A DNA stretch of 62,000 nt, taken from the NCBI RefSeq assembly GCF_963678635.1, contig NC_087067.1:36402686-36464685 (forward strand). The letters run 5' to 3'. Positions 11,881 through 23,130 of this stretch are shown here, piece by piece. This DNA comes from Symsagittifera roscoffensis. Taxonomy: Eukaryota; Xenacoelomorpha; Acoela; Convolutidae. Position numbers and translations under genes: made by a program. Each line of letters begins with the position of its first letter. Position 1 is the stretch's first letter. The notes beneath the pieces are model-generated. The model did no database searches. It saw nothing but the letters and a program-made list of their open reading frames with translations, and was not told where the DNA came from.

Positions 11881-12689
11881 TATCCCCAGCTACCAGCCGA
11901 TCATCAAGAGAAGACAATCATGAAGAGAAATCCAGGGATGATAATGGAAGTAATGCTCAATGCAAAAACAGTGAGGGAAACACTAAAGGCGAAAGGCTAC
12001 GATCTCAATGAAGTAGAAACAGGAAGGGTGAAGATAGGTGAGGACTTGAAGAGATTACTCGAGAAGCTAGCAGACGATAAACCCGCAGTCCGGAGCAATA
12101 ACAAAGACGAACCCGAGGTCACAATACTGAGAAGAAGAAAAACAGCTCGTGACGAAGACTCGTTGAAAGAAAAGCAACCTGATGAAAAGGAAATTGTATA
12201 GACATTGGTTGAGAAAATCTCAGAAGAGATACTAAGGCGGACTACGTTTCGAAAGAAGGAAGTGTCATTCAGTGAGGAGTCCGAAGACCTTGGACCTGGT
12301 AAAGAGTCCGGCGAGTGGCCGACATCAGAAGAAGACGCTGAAGAAGAGAAATTGTCCGGGCAGTCCGACGAATGGGATGAAGACTCAGAAAAGAGTGGAA
12401 TTGACCAAGATAGTCTTTGCATGATATTGGCAGAAACGAATATGAGGCACCGAGACAGTGGACTACAATCTAACACTTCCTCAGGAACGTACAATCTAGA
12501 TCAACAGGAGATGTACGGAGGAGAAGAGCTTGAGAAAATTGCAGTAACAAGGAAACAGTTCAAGGGGCTATCGTGCAATGCAAATGTCAGAACAAACCTG
12601 GTGCCAGATGATGACAGGGAGGTCTTGAGAAGGATAGTCTGCGTCAAGCTAAAAGACGACATCCACAGTCCTGGAGAACTGATGGTCAG
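11881..12689 (+). pseudogene. Long acidic spacer between RNase H and integrase
   Basis: About 270 codons between the RNase H end and the integrase zinc finger. The first part is Lys/Glu-rich with helical, coiled-coil-like stretches; the middle (about 12260-12400) is rich in Ser, Glu and Asp. Only one stop (12199-12201) interrupts it, in the same frame, and coding continues to 12693. Such a spacer is normally short or absent in Ty3/gypsy pol. Function unknown. Confidence 0.6.
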
Positions 12690-14571
12690 ATGATGGCATT
12701 GAAGGAACACCTCAAAGCGAGATATAGACTGTCGAATCTGATACGAGCCCAGAAGAATGACAATATGACAAGCAACTTCTCCAAATTGATCCGGACAGGA
12801 GTCAAAGAGAAAGGGGACCTAGAGGAAGATAATTACAAGATCTTGAGCCAGTTCCACAAAAAGAGAAGTGCTTTACTCAATCACACAGCTGATAGTGTGG
12901 TAGCCTGTAGAAGACAAATTGAAGAGAAGATATTACACAAGCATAATCTCAGCATAATATCACAGCTATACCAGAAGGAAGTGTTGTTCAGTTCGCACGA
13001 CCAGATAGGACATCAGGGGATAGACGAGGTACAACAAAGAATACTACACAGGTTTCATCGGCCAGGGTTGAGAAAGGCTTGCGAAAGGTGGGTGAACGCA
13101 TGTTTGTCGTGCTTACAAGTTGAAGACCCTAGAAAAAAGGAAGTTCCCACTCAAGTCCGTAGAGAGCTCGGAATTTAACGAAGTCGTGCAGATAGACCAT
13201 CAGAAGATCTGCATCACCGACTCGCGATTCAATCAAATACTGGTTATAATAGATCACTCTACGAAGTTGGCGGAAGCAGTGCCATGTCAGACAGCCTCAG
13301 CGGAAGAGACTTGTGACCATTTGATAACGCAATGGATATCGCGATATGTTTGTCCGATGACATTCCAATCGGATAATGTGAAAGCTTTCGTGGGGGACCT
13401 GACAAAAGAGTTGATGAGGAGATCGCACATTGCTCAAGCACATCAACAACTTACCATCCTCAGATCAGCGGATTAGTGGAGAGGCAGAACAGAACGTTGG
13501 TGAACAAGCTCAGGGTGTTTTGTTCAAGATACATGACAGATACACGGGGATAAATATCTGCCGCAAGTGGTAGGTGCGAACAACAGCACGCAACACTCAA
13601 CAACAGGGATCAGCCCTTTTATGATGTTAACTGGCAGGGAGAGAGCGATGCCCCTGACATTCTTCCATCCAGAATACGAAGAAAATAAGACGTCGCCTCA
13701 GGCGTATGTGAAGGAAGCTGTCAGGAGACAACAGGAATTGAACGAGCTCTGCAGAAGGAACACGGCGCCAGCACAAATGAGGCAGTGGAAGAAGTACTGT
13801 GAAAAAATACTTCAGGCCAAATCGTATGCAGTGGGACAATATATCTGGATGTTCCAAAACATCATACCTCCAAAGAGCACGAAAAAGTTACTAAAGAATT
13901 GGAGAGGACCGTTTATGATAACGGGGGTACACCAGCAGGGTCGGTTCTATCCAAATTTCATGTCCCATCTCTGGAGGACTGGTGTGTACCACAGAACATG
14001 GAAGGACTCGAGTATCTACTCGAGTGAAGTGAACGAAAAAGGCACCAGAGAGAAGAATGACGGCAACGAGGACGTGAGCATGGATGATAACGACAAAATA
14101 GATGTAGATTCAGATGGGAGATTATCTTTTGCGGCGGAAGATTGGAATGATCTAGAGCACAACGAGGTGCCAAAGTGGACGGAACCAGACTTGCCGAGGA
14201 CAGCAGGGACAAGAAATCGCAATCGCAAGCTGACAAGCATGAGATACAACAGGTGTGGTGATGACTTCTTGATTGATAAGATACAACCCGAGGAGATAGG
14301 CGAGGAATTAATGAATGTGGGCGAGCTGCTAGCCGATGAAGAGTGGCAAAACATCAACGACGGCGAGAACTCCTTGCAGAAGGATCACTCAGTACCAGAA
14401 CGAGAAATAGACCTGGAGCAGAGCGAGATAGAAGGGAGGGAAAACATAAACCTGAAGATACTGGAATGGATGTATAACCTCAAGAATAAAGGAGAAGAAG
14501 CGCAAAGTATCCAGCAGGTCGATGTGTCAGCAGAAAAACATGTGAAGACCACTGGTCATACAACCGGATAA
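12690..14571 (+). pseudogene. Ty3-type integrase with GPY/F module and acidic tail
   Basis: The HHCC zinc-binding domain is read at 12990-13120 (H-x3-H in HDQIGH, later C-x2-C in CLSC). The DDE core follows with QIDHQK (first Asp), FQSDNVK (second Asp) and VERQNRT (Glu, near 13475). NSTQHSTTGISPFMMLTG continues the core. A GPY/F module is visible (KKLLKNWRGPFMITGV...GRFY) at about 13885-13950. A further 200 residues rich in Asp, Glu and Asn run to the stop at 14569-14571. The enzyme would insert the cDNA. The core needs a frame change near 13130 and another between 13470 and 13567. Confidence 0.88.
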
Positions 14572-14608
14572 TTTAGACCCAGCATCATCGACGGGGACGT
14601 CGATAAAT

Positions 14609-15259
14609 GTTTTTGTCCGGGGAGTGGGGGTAGATTTTACTCACACCGAAAATTTGATGATAAAGAAGCTCAGTGAAGTGAGAGAGACGAATGGGTTGAA
14701 ATTGGATCAGGAGGAAGCTGAGCCTACCATAGGGAGAAATTTCAAGACAAAATTTGAAATACCCAATGAATATTAAGCGAAGATCTTGATCGCGGAAAGC
14801 GACTTCATCTTGTCAGAGAGGACAAGTGCGATCTGCATAACGGCAGAAATGAGCTTCAAAGTGAGACTAGAGGCCGACTTCGAGAGAGAATATCAAAATG
14901 TGGAGTTTCTCTTTAGGCCGAGACTGCGGTTGGGAGGAATGGCTGCGCTTCCTCCTTCAGTTTCACAAGTTCCGAGTAAATACCCTTGCTTTTTGGAAAC
15001 AAGGGTCAATGAAAGGAACACGATAGACCCCGAACACGTGATGTTGGCAATAACGAGTGTGAGGAACTTCATGGTCGAAAGAGGAACAATGGATGTCTCG
15101 ATGCCGGTCTACGACCCAAACAGGGGCAAGTTGAACCCTAGGGAATTGTACGCCATCCTACACGTGGTCTTTGCAGAGACGGAGATAATGGTGCACCTGC
15201 ACAAGAAGTGGAATGGAAATGGAAGTCTTGAGTTGCGAGGCACAGGGTTCTCAAGCTAG
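14609..15259 (+). pseudogene. First post-integrase ORF, unrecognised
   Basis: An open frame about 215 codons long, interrupted by one TAA at 14774-14776, begins next to the pol stop. It contains FKTKFEIPNEY, TSAICITAEMSF, PCFLETRVNERNTIDPEH and a well-structured stretch YAILHVVFAETEIMVHLHKKW. I see no signal peptide, hydrophobic anchor or furin-type site, so it does not look like a classical env. It uses the same A/G-rich composition as pol, which suggests it belongs to the element. Function unknown. Confidence 0.55.
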
Positions 15260-15540
15260 GTCAACGAGTCAGAGAGATGAATTTTAATGTGATTGGCTTG
15301 ACATGTGAAATTTGGAGAATTAGTGGTGCTAAAAGATAAAATGGACCTGCATGTTTTTAATATCTAAATCGAATCATTTTAATAGCGTTGCTAAGATAAT
15401 TTCCTAAAGTTATTAATGGGGGGTTTAGGCTAGGCATGAACAAAGGCAACTTAGTCTAAAAACAACGTTTATTTTCAGATTGATTTGCAAAATTGAATTG
15501 ACAATAAAGCTAGACTCATTCAAACAAAAAGGGAGATCTA
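15260..15540 (+). other. Non-coding, intron-like AT-rich interruption in the element
   Basis: Base composition changes abruptly to AT-rich with no open frame, then returns to A/G-rich coding sequence after a TTTATTTTCAG at about 15469-15479. This would suit a spliced intron or a small insertion; I cannot see a convincing donor. Confidence 0.35.
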
Positions 15541-17534
15541 GAACAAGTTCTCCACTAGCAATACCAAAGGGAATCATTTCTCAAGTATCAATTGGGGAAA
15601 GGCATTTCTTGAGTCTAAAAGGTAGGGTACTTCTGGAGTTGAAGCTGGGAAAATGAAATGGCATGCTGATTACGAATTTGGGGACGGTTTGGAAGTTGCT
15701 GAGGCCTTTCTGGTGCCCAAATCCCCACGCAAGTTTGATTGAAGAAGTCACGGAGCGAGTGACACTGTCTCCAACGAGGGATGAAGACTTAGGCAATCTG
15801 AATGTGGTACCCAAACTGATCCTACCCCATAGTAAGGAGTCGGAGGAAACAACGAGCAAGCTAGATAAATCAGCGAAGAAAATGGAATCCGGTAGTTGTC
15901 TGGACCTGGTGTGTGGAAGTGGAGAGCATTCTTGCGATGAACGATCCTGTGTCAAGATACAGTCCTTCCAGAAGGAGACTTAGCCACTTGGTTTGGTGAC
16001 ATCACAGAGAAGGAAAAACGTGAGGTGCAGATAGTGGCTGAGTGTTACACGAGCACTACTGCAAATATAGCAACGGCGTTGAGTTTCTTCTCAAGGTTGT
16101 GCAGCTTGCAGTCGCTGGAGATGCTAGAGTTCGAGCACCATTTGATGACAGCGTTGAGCGTGGAGTCATGGTCTGGGTTGTTGCAATTAACCCAGAAACA
16201 CAACAGAGGGTGGAGGATTGGTCTTGAGGGCGATGGGGTTTCCCGTGAGTGAAGCCTATAGTTTGCCAGTGAACGGGAAGTCCCTAGTGGGATCGGCGAT
16301 GGCCAACCTGTGTGTAAGCCACTACCCATTACACATGGCAATGGTAGAGGTATCTAGTTAGAGGATACTAATCGACAAAGCCTTCTCGACACCCAAGGGC
16401 GTACGCCTGGCTCGAATACTGAGAGACTAATGAGAAAGATCCTGGGAACTGTACCGGAGGACCAGAGAAAACACTTGAGTGAGATCTGGTGAGGGACTCT
16501 TGAGCTTGGAAGGCGAAAACCCGAGTGATTTCGAGAGACAGAACACGATCGGGAAAACGATGAACCGTGCCCCAGCCATGGAAGAAAATGATGTGACACA
16601 CGATAAAATGATGGAGCTAGAACCGCTGTTGGAAGCACCGGGATAATGCAACCTCCGGAGTATTAACCTCGCACATGGGGAAAGCCCGTGCCACTGTATG
16701 GTACAGACGGCGTGGTATCCGGAGCACTCGAACCTCTGCTTTATATGGGACGTGGAGGACGTTCGGTCAATCGGGTTACCCGATCATCGACAGAAGGTCA
16801 CCCTCCTAGTAGTGAGTTCAATGCTGGCGTTGAGATGGATCGAGGAAAACGTGACGAAATATCGGGAGCCGAGGGCACCGAAAGCGGAATCGATTCACGC
16901 TATTGATTACAGCAGGAGTTTTGAGTTATTTGAGACTGCGTGCAAAGTATTCTGTGTATCTATGGCGGTCAGGCACGTGTGGAGCCGCATAAGATTCTCC
17001 CCGTGGTTTCGAGCGATGTTGACGTATTGGTTATACGCAGTGATGAAGGATCACATGAAGAAACATCAGAAAGAATATCGACAGTTCCTGGCTGAGATAG
17101 GGCCGGAAGCCTTCAAGAGACCCTTGCTGACCCATCGTAATGCAATCACTACGGGTTGGAAGAGAGTTGGTAGGGTGTCTAGAGAAAATACCAAGTTGAT
17201 GGAGTCAATATTGGAGGAAGATTTGGCAAAGAACGTGAGCTTGAGCTTGTATAACTCCTTTAGCTTGAACAGGGAGTCCAAGGTGAAAGGTTTTCCGAAC
17301 CAAGCGAAGAAATTGCAAGAGCAGAGGGAATGGATGCGGTCCTACGAACAACTAAAGGCTTGGGAAGAGATCGTCATTATCTCCGACGATGAGGCAGATT
17401 ACAGTGTCGAGTGCATCAGGGCCCAGCACCTCGAGGGCGAGGAGCACGAAATGAGCAGGATGCTCAGTGTCGGATTCTTGAGTCTTCAGCGGGGAAAGGA
17501 AAGGGACTTGAGTGTGAACTCGGATGAAATCTGA
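15541..17534 (+). pseudogene. Second post-integrase protein, unknown family (copy A)
   Basis: Readable mainly from about 15985 to 17534, with the last 278 codons (16698-17534) open. Landmarks: KREVQIVAECY, an RGVMVWVVAINPE stretch, SLVGSAMANL..SHYPLHMAMV (about 16285-16345), KGVRLARILRD, MMELEPLLEA, CFIWDVEDVRSIGLPD, PWFRAMLTYWLYAVMKDHMKKH, RNAITTGWKR and LEEDLAKNVSLSLYNSF. The C-terminus is acidic. No signal peptide or membrane anchor is visible; the protein is alpha-helical and charged. The same landmarks, in the same order, occur on the minus strand at 33540-35074, which shows this is a genuine conserved family. Stops and frameshifts at about 16226, 16362, 16428 and 16644 break it. Its place after integrase is where env sits in retroviruses, but the content does not look like a membrane glycoprotein. 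Family unrecognised. Confidence 0.7.
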
Positions 17535-17883
17535 GGTCACATAAAAAAAAATTCATGAACCAAAACAGTGTTATTAATATGCTATATCTACTATATAAAT
17601 CAAAATGCTGCATGACAATTTTCTGATTGGATAAGTCTAAAGAAATTTTAATTTGCAAAGGGGAAATTCAGGGTGCAGGTGTATGCCGATTTTGATTGCT
17701 GTGTAGCGATAATGTGACAATTTTGCATGGTTGTGAGTTTTGGGGTGTAGATAAAGTTAAATCTGCTGCAAACTTCTGTAAATGACCACGGGCACTGTAT
17801 CTCGAGACACACTCAACATTCTAGGGACTCACTGACAGACTGCGACACGCAATTAGTACATCAATCTTGAGTCCGGGGAGTAT

Positions 17884-18123
17884 GTGCCAGTTGGTCATTT
17901 TTCGAAGTTTGACCTTGAGCAACGCAAAAGATATGATTTTGGGGTGAAATGGATTTTTTCAAATATTCGAATTGATCATGTCATACTCAAGTTTCTCGCG
18001 ACAGCTGAAAATATCAGAAAAAAAAGATCAGAAAAGTCGAACTACAATCGCGGGAAAGTAGTCAAAGACAGCAGCGGGAAATTTCTATTCGCAAATTTCG
18101 ATACAAAATTTGAACGAGAGTAG
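17884..18123 (+). CDS. Small third post-integrase ORF, unrecognised
   Basis: A 79-codon open frame, Lys/Arg-rich, with HFSKFDLEQRKRYDF and a C-terminal SGKFLFANFDTKF. It lies between copy A of the unknown protein and the 3' LTR. A minus-strand segment at 32160-32520 next to copy B has a loosely similar basic sequence (FENKTRHDLE), so the gene order may be conserved. A short basic protein could bind RNA, but that is speculation. Confidence 0.35.
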   Translation: MPVGHFSKFDLEQRKRYDFGVKWIFSNIRIDHVILKFLATAENIRKKRSEKSNYNRGKVVKDSSGKFLFANFDTKFERE

Positions 18124-18412
18124 AGCTGTCTTATTCGAAACAGAAAGCAGAGTGATCTCGAGTAAGGAAGAGTTATAATAGAAGTTGACCACAGTGAACC
18201 TTTAGTGGAAAGGTGGACAACAGAAGTCTCCCAATGGTCCAGAACCAAAACTTGTCTCTTGAGTTAAAGCTGACTTATTCAAAACTTCTTGAGCTGAACT
18301 TGATTACCTCATTTACGCTAGATTTACTTATTAATTTAGTTGCCCAATTCTGGAGATCGTGTTGGTATGTGAGTACCCAATTTAAATTTCTTGAGTGTGT
18401 TTTATGTTGCCA

Positions 18413-18767
18413 TGTTGAGTTAGGGAGAGTTTTTAGGTTGATCCATCTGAAATGGATCAAAGAACCACAGTCTAATAAAAAGTAACTATACGTAAGGTTC
18501 CGAACCTGTTTTTAACGGCGTTCGGGTGTTTTAGGTATTTTGAGACCTAAGTATGGGAACCTTCTTATTTTCTAGAGTGGGTGGTCTTTTGGTAGTGGCC
18601 TGTAAGCTGTAACAAAGGTTTTAGTCTCATGTCGCAAGTGAACCGAAATGGCTCCGACCGCTTGAGGTAGAAAAACATAAGAGATAGTGTCCCTAACTCT
18701 TGAGCCAATGGTTATAGGGCATATTTTTCTTTAACCTCAAATGTGACTTAAGTAGGCGACTGTTACA
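18413..18767 (+). repeat. 3' LTR
   Basis: Aligned to 5981-6350: same start TGTTGAGT, same hairpin GATCCATCTGAAATGGATC, same TCTAATAAAAAGTAACTA segment with AATAAA, and same end GTTACA. It lacks the duplicated 20-bp segment and the G run of the 5' copy. The sequence just upstream is not a polypurine tract. Confidence 0.8.
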
Positions 18768-18789
18768 TTCCATCAATAAATTTGAACAA

Positions 18790-19448
18790 TCGGAAAAAAT
18801 TAAGCTTGTTGATACTGTTCACTCTTTCCTCCGCCTGAATCTTGACCCTAGCACGTCAAATTACTACCTCAATTACCTTACATCAACACCTCTTAGGAAC
18901 TGCAAAATTGTTCTCTGGCACGATTTATTAAGCAACACAATGATATCGCACCCGAAGAAGGCAACATACCCCGAACAATTGAAAAACTGATTGCGACCCT
19001 TAAGACAATTCCAAACGTCTTTTGCGTCGTTACCTGTCAACGCAAAGGTGCTCCCTATATATTCGACCATCTTCTAAATTCATTGAACTGTTACGTCATC
19101 GACGTGACCAAGCACATCATCAGTGCTTCCGAAAGAATTGACGAATCGTTAATTGTCGAATATGGAAAACTGCACCAGGCTGCTGATCTAGCTACTGTGC
19201 TGCACTATTTGTCCGACTTCAATAGAATCTTCAAAACACGTGGCACGAAGCGTCGAACGGCTGGCGAGAAGCGCGAAAATTCTAAACAGGTACGCAAATC
19301 TGAGTCCTTAACCGAAAATCTCAATAGGCGTGCTCATCGAGTCTCTGACTCTGAGCCCTTTTTAAGATGTCTAAACAAAACACCCGAAATTGGGTCCAGT
19401 CAATCTCTGATTCTTGTAGTACGTGTTGCGAGAAAATCCTGTAAATGA
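18790..19448 (+). pseudogene. Companion ORF of a CR1/L2-type LINE
   Basis: Conceptual translation shows LRLNLDPSTSNYYLNYL, then NCKIVLWHDLLSN and later RKGAPYIFDHLL and YVIDVTKHIISASERIDES, with a basic C-terminus. The phrase IVLWHD..N followed by a G-x-P-x-I-F region resembles proteins often encoded next to LINE ORFs in invertebrates; I know no accepted name. A stop near 18988 and a frame change divide it; the frame 19083-19448 is open. The start was probably lost or displaced at the junction with the 3' LTR 20 bp away. Confidence 0.5.
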
Positions 19449-20193
19449 AAGCTCTTTCGACTGCTTTTGCTGCGGTTGTCGAATGCACCTGAATGAAGAC
19501 TGCACTGGTCTAAGTGAAGCCGCTGTCAACGGAGTATCAGCCTTGGGAAAAAATGCTCTATTGATATGCATCAAATGCGTTGAAGAAAAACGTCAAGATA
19601 ATTTGACCCAAGCTGCCCATGAAACTACAACCTCAGAGGAACTTCGAGAAACTCAAATGAAAACCCTGGAAAATGATATGACTGACCTCAAAAAAACAGT
19701 GATCGAAATCAAAACGCTTCTAACCACAAAACAACCTAATTCAGATTATCCAACCCAACCTAGCTCGATTGCCAGTCGCCAAAAACCGCCACCGAAACCC
19801 GCCGAGGAACTCGATGGCATTTGCATACGAAGAATCCCTGAATCAACGGAGAAGGAAGCAAGATTGCGCCAAGAACACGATCTCGCCGAAGTTCAAAAAG
19901 TGTTGACACTTATGGATGTCAATGCCTCATTTGGCGATGTCATACGCCTGGGTCGATATGGTGAGAACAAGACAAGAACAATCCTATTAAAAGTGCCCAA
20001 TGCATACCAACGACGAATGATATTGCTATCTGCGAGGAAACTGAAAAACTCCCCTCAACCAAGTTTCCTCAGCCGACAACTGACGAAGGAAGAAGCTGAT
20101 CAAGGAAACCTTGGCCTCGTCAGAAGAAGGCAACTTATTAGCGACAAATCTGTAGACAGAAAGGAAATAAGAGCCCACGATGCAACTCTGTAA
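19367..20193 (+). pseudogene. LINE ORF1: PHD-like finger, coiled coil and RRM-like domain
   Basis: The start ATG at 19367 gives a short frame with CSTC. After a one-base frame change near 19430 the main frame (19423-20193) follows with DCFCCGCRMH, a Cys and then LLICIKC, so together a C4HC3-type zinc finger. A Lys/Glu coiled-coil-like stretch follows (about 19640-19730), a Ser/Pro/Gln linker, then GICIRRIPES..., VIRLGRYGENKTRTILLKVP and ILLSARKLKNS, the pattern of the RNA-binding domain in LINE ORF1 proteins. It would bind the element RNA. It lies 70 bp before ORF2. Confidence 0.7.
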
Positions 20194-20264
20194 ATTCGTA
20201 AAGGTGGGTAGTGGATAAAAGAGAAACTCCCAGATCCCAAGCGCCCAATTGACTAGCACCGACG

Positions 20265-23006
20265 ATGAATATCCTTGTTTACAATGTCAGAAATACTCTT
20301 GAGTATCAACGGCAGACAACCTTCTCTAATGCTGTCCAAGTAAAAAAAGCTTATCAAGTCATCTGCCTAACTGAAGCCTGGTTGACAGAAAGCATCGGCG
20401 ACGCTTTACTTTTTCTGACAAACTACGTTATCCACCGAAATGACAGACCGAGTGACAAAGACTTGACAAAACTTGGTGGCGTAATTATACCAGTAAACCG
20501 TACCATTCCAATTAGCCAAATCAATTCCGCGTTTCAAGACTGTGTTATCATCTGCATATCCCTGAACAAGCCGATTATATTATGCTGCATCTACAGCGCT
20601 CCTTCAAACAGTACCTACACATGGGACATCTCAGATCTAATCGAAGTCCTAAAATTCCTGAGGCGTAAGCAATTTGAACAATTTGTTCGTATATAGTTGG
20701 AGATATAAATTTTAACTGTACACACTGGCCGTCAATGACTTCAACTCTCTAGATGAGCAGTCAATCTTTGACGAACTCTGTGAGTCAAACTTCCAACAAC
20801 TTTTAAAAACCCCTGATGGAAAATCACTAGACGTTCTCCTTAGTAATAAACCGCATTTTGTCACCAGCGTAAAACTTGACAACCGTCTGAGTAGTCTATT
20901 CAGTTCCGACCATATACGACTCCATGCCAAAGTCTCATTTGACTACCGACCTGATCATAAAAAGATACCAGCCATCAAACAAAAACTAGATTTTGGCATT
21001 TTCGCGTACAAGAAAGCAAAGTGGAAAGAAGTGATTGAACTCATTCGTCAACACCCCTTCCAACCATTTTGCTTGAGCAACATTGAACTGATGTTCGATC
21101 ATTGGTACGAGTGGATACACGAAATACTACAGGACCTGCTACCGATCACTACAAAACACAGGTCTGAACTAGCTTCTTGGGTGGGAAGCGATTCCTCCAA
21201 CCTTATCAAGAAATTAAATACACTCCAACTTAAAAATCAGCAAAAACCTACCCCATTGAACGAAGGCGAAATTGAAAATCTGCAAATTGAACTAACCCTG
21301 TCAAACACTGTCAAAAAGTTGAATTGAATTGTTTAACATATATTTTCAATCTGTTTTTACACGAAACGCCGACGTTGGGAAAGCAGAACGACAAGATAAA
21401 GTTCTTCTTAACAGTATCAATTTCACTGTCGATGAAATAGAAGATGCCCTAATCGAGCTGCACGTAAATAAGGCCAATGGACCAGACGTGATTGCTAATA
21501 CTCTTCTGAAAAACCTTTCAAAGTCACTACCAAAATCACTTCACTTACTGTTCAACTTGATTGCAAATAAAGCATTATTTCCAACAAAATGTAAGATCAA
21601 CGAAATCGCACCAATTTTCGAAGACGGGGATAATTAAGACATATCAAATTACAGGCCAATCAGCTTGCTCTCAGCAGTGTCAAAACTGCTTGAGAAACTA
21701 ATGTTTGAGAAACGGACCCCAATTGTCTACCCAGCCCTAACACCAGACCAACACGGTTTTACACCTAAACGATTGACGATAACAAACCTAACAGAGTGTC
21801 TATACGAGATATTTAGCTGCCTAGATTTGCCAAACTGCAACTACCTGAACACCTTCTACTTGGACTTTCAAAAAGCATTTGACAAAGTCTCGAACGGAAT
21901 CCTCATGGAGAAATAGTCGACTTCTGGAATTGGAGGAAGTTGTTTATCTCTAATACAAAACTAACTCTCGAGCCGGAAGCAAACAGTGAGGCTGAATGGC
22001 ACAAATTCCGGAGAGCTGGAAGTCTTCAGCGGCGTTCCCCAGGGCTCTATACTCGGGCCGCTTTTCTTCCTAGTCTTCATAAATGCTCTACCATCCTGTG
22101 TGATGTCCGCAACATTTAGTTATGCAGACGACAACAAAAATGTTGGAGACAACCCTTTAACTCTCAACATAGATGTTAGGAGACTTTAGAGGTGGTGCGA
22201 GGAAAACTACATGTCAATGAACCTGACGAAAAGCAAAGTCCTCTGTATCAAAGGATCAGCTACGATTGCGCTCCCCAATTACAGCTTCGAAACCACTGAG
22301 GTAATGAAAGATCTGGGCATCCTGATAACCGACACGCTCTCTTGGACGCAACACGCAGTAAATAGGGCTGAAAAAGGCTTAAACGCTCTCTTCGTACTCA
22401 AAAGGAATCTCTCAAAAGCGAACTTTGCGACAAGAACAATTGCATATATCTGTTACGTTGTGCCAATCCTGTGCTACGGCTCAGCTATCTGGAAACCATC
22501 AAAAGGTGACTTAGGGATCATAGAAAGTTTGCAGCGGGTTTTCATAACAAGGAACAGCCATATCTCCTATAAAGACAAACTCGTGAAACTTAGCATCCTT
22601 CCTTTGTCTCTATACCAAAAGCCAAGAGCTTCATGTTGGACTGCTGTTTGCAAAAATACTAGCTGTAAAAGTTGACATCGAATGGAGAAGCCATTTTAGC
22701 ATCACTGACGTTGAAAACTGATGAGCTCAAAGGACACGAAATTTCGTCTGCAAAGAAATGCGTCTGAAGAAGTGCGAGTCGCATTTCTGGTTTTGGGCAT
22801 ATCGTCTTGCTAATCTGTACAAGGAATACTTCAAATGTGACATATTTTTTGACCCAGAATGCAAAAACAGACTTCTAGGAATTTACACAAAGTTTTTCAA
22901 AAGTCGCAACAACGAATCAGATACATGCACTTGGCGCATTTTATGCAAATGCAACAACAGTAGAGACCTGAGGAAACTTACACTTATAACTGAAATTAAA
23001 TTTTGA
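20265..23006 (+). pseudogene. LINE ORF2: AP-like endonuclease and reverse transcriptase (CR1/L2/Jockey type)
   Basis: The ATG at 20265 opens MNILVYNVRNTL, the start of an exonuclease-endonuclease-phosphatase domain. LTEAWL, a GDINFNCTHWPS motif (about 20699) and SSDHIRLHA (about 20904) complete its catalytic pattern. The RT has KANGPDVIANTLLK, ISNYRPISLLSAVSKLLEKL, TPDQHGF, YLDFQKAFDKV, FSGVPQGSILGPLFFLVFINALP and SYADDNK (YADD at 22121-22132). The C-terminus ends with a Cys-rich tail (TCTWRILCKCNN, about 22922). Stops at 20694, 21325, 21635, 21914, 22187 and 22673 plus frame changes break it. An AT-rich tail with TTATTATTATG (about 23065) follows. Confidence 0.9.
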
Positions 23007-23130
23007 ACAATGCAAGGACTAGATTTTATGTGAACCCTCGGATTATATTACTAAATCCTTTGTTATTCTTATTATTATGATTGTTAAATGTATTTCAGTG
23101 ATTGTAATGCCTCAACCTTAATGCAACCGA

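Larger units (their letters stand above)
5981..18767 (+). mobile_element. Ty3/gypsy-type LTR retrotransposon of 12.8 kb with extra post-integrase ORFs
   Basis: Two similar terminal repeats (5981-6350 and 18413-18767), each starting TGTTGAGT and ending TTACA, bound gag with two zinc knuckles, aspartic protease, RT with YVDD, RNase H, an acidic spacer and integrase, in that order. RT before integrase is the Ty3/gypsy order. After integrase come about 3.5 kb of further coding-like sequence with no match to a known env. At 12.8 kb it is long for this superfamily. Every gene is broken by stops or frameshifts and the LTRs differ at many positions plus indels, so the copy is old. I found no clean target-site duplication (flanks ATTATCA and TTCCATC) and no polypurine tract right before the 3' LTR, so the outer ends are less certain than the interior. 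Confidence 0.85.

Noticed and set aside
14786-17534. Post-integrase ORFs as a retroviral envelope
   Set aside because: No signal peptide, no transmembrane anchor, no cleavage site and no fusion-peptide-like stretch are visible.
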